A stretch of 5,633 bases of DNA, taken from the NCBI GenBank assembly GCA_947474445.1, contig CANJJY010000301.1, positions 1 to 5,633 on the forward strand. Direction: 5' to 3'. The notes below the pieces were generated by a model. That model was not told the origin of the DNA, did no database searches, and saw only the letters and a program-made list of their open reading frames with translations. The stretch is from Oligoflexaceae bacterium (GTDB taxonomy: Bacteria; Bdellovibrionota_B; Oligoflexia; Oligoflexales; Oligoflexaceae). This document shows positions 5,613-5,633 of this stretch, piece by piece. Both the position numbers and the translations under genes were made by a program. Every line of letters begins with the position of its first letter. Positions within the stretch are counted from its first letter, which is position 1.

Positions 5613-5633
5613 GAGAGAATGGATTCACGAAAC

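Noticed and set aside
1..5633. Phage-defence or other multi-gene accessory system
   Set aside because: No nuclease, NTPase, toxin-antitoxin pair, reverse transcriptase, methylase or mobility gene is present, and the genes are mostly singly controlled metabolic or envelope functions.

Overview
The window looks like a chromosomal stretch of a Gram-negative bacterium with moderately high GC. Two exported proteins support this: a signal-peptide-bearing S46 dipeptidyl-peptidase and a lipobox-bearing lipoprotein of the DUF6279 type. The family mix (GH15 hydrolase, S46 peptidase, DUF6279-like lipoprotein, PhyH-like dioxygenase) would fit a Bdellovibrionota/Oligoflexia-, myxobacteria- or gammaproteobacteria-like organism. 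No marker gene fixes the taxon, so this placement is weak.

Layout. Positions 2-733 (+) hold the C-terminal part of a GH15 glucoamylase/trehalase-like enzyme cut by the window edge. Positions 734-844 hold a possible weak terminator and a sigma70-like promoter candidate. Positions 845-2908 (+) encode a complete S46 peptidase. Positions 2909-3070 are a convergent intergenic region with several inverted repeats that plausibly end transcription from both sides. Positions 3071-3736 (-) encode an unrecognised acidic, mostly disordered-looking protein with one C-terminal membrane anchor. Positions 3737-3907 are a divergent intergenic region rich in inverted repeats. It contains a perfect 11-bp inverted repeat just upstream of the anchor protein's ribosome binding site, and three copies of a GATAGA motif in alternating orientation. 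Positions 3908-4717 (+) encode a PhyH-family Fe(II)/2-oxoglutarate oxygenase. Positions 4731-5603 (-) encode the lipoprotein, convergent with the oxygenase and only 13 bp from it.

The genes do not form an obvious pathway or operon; almost every neighbour pair has its own control region. I see no rRNA, tRNA, CRISPR array, transposase, integrase, phage gene or defence system. I do not see evidence of an undescribed multi-gene system here. The most distinctive items are the symmetric divergent control region at 3751-3847 and the unrecognised tail-anchored acidic protein it probably controls.
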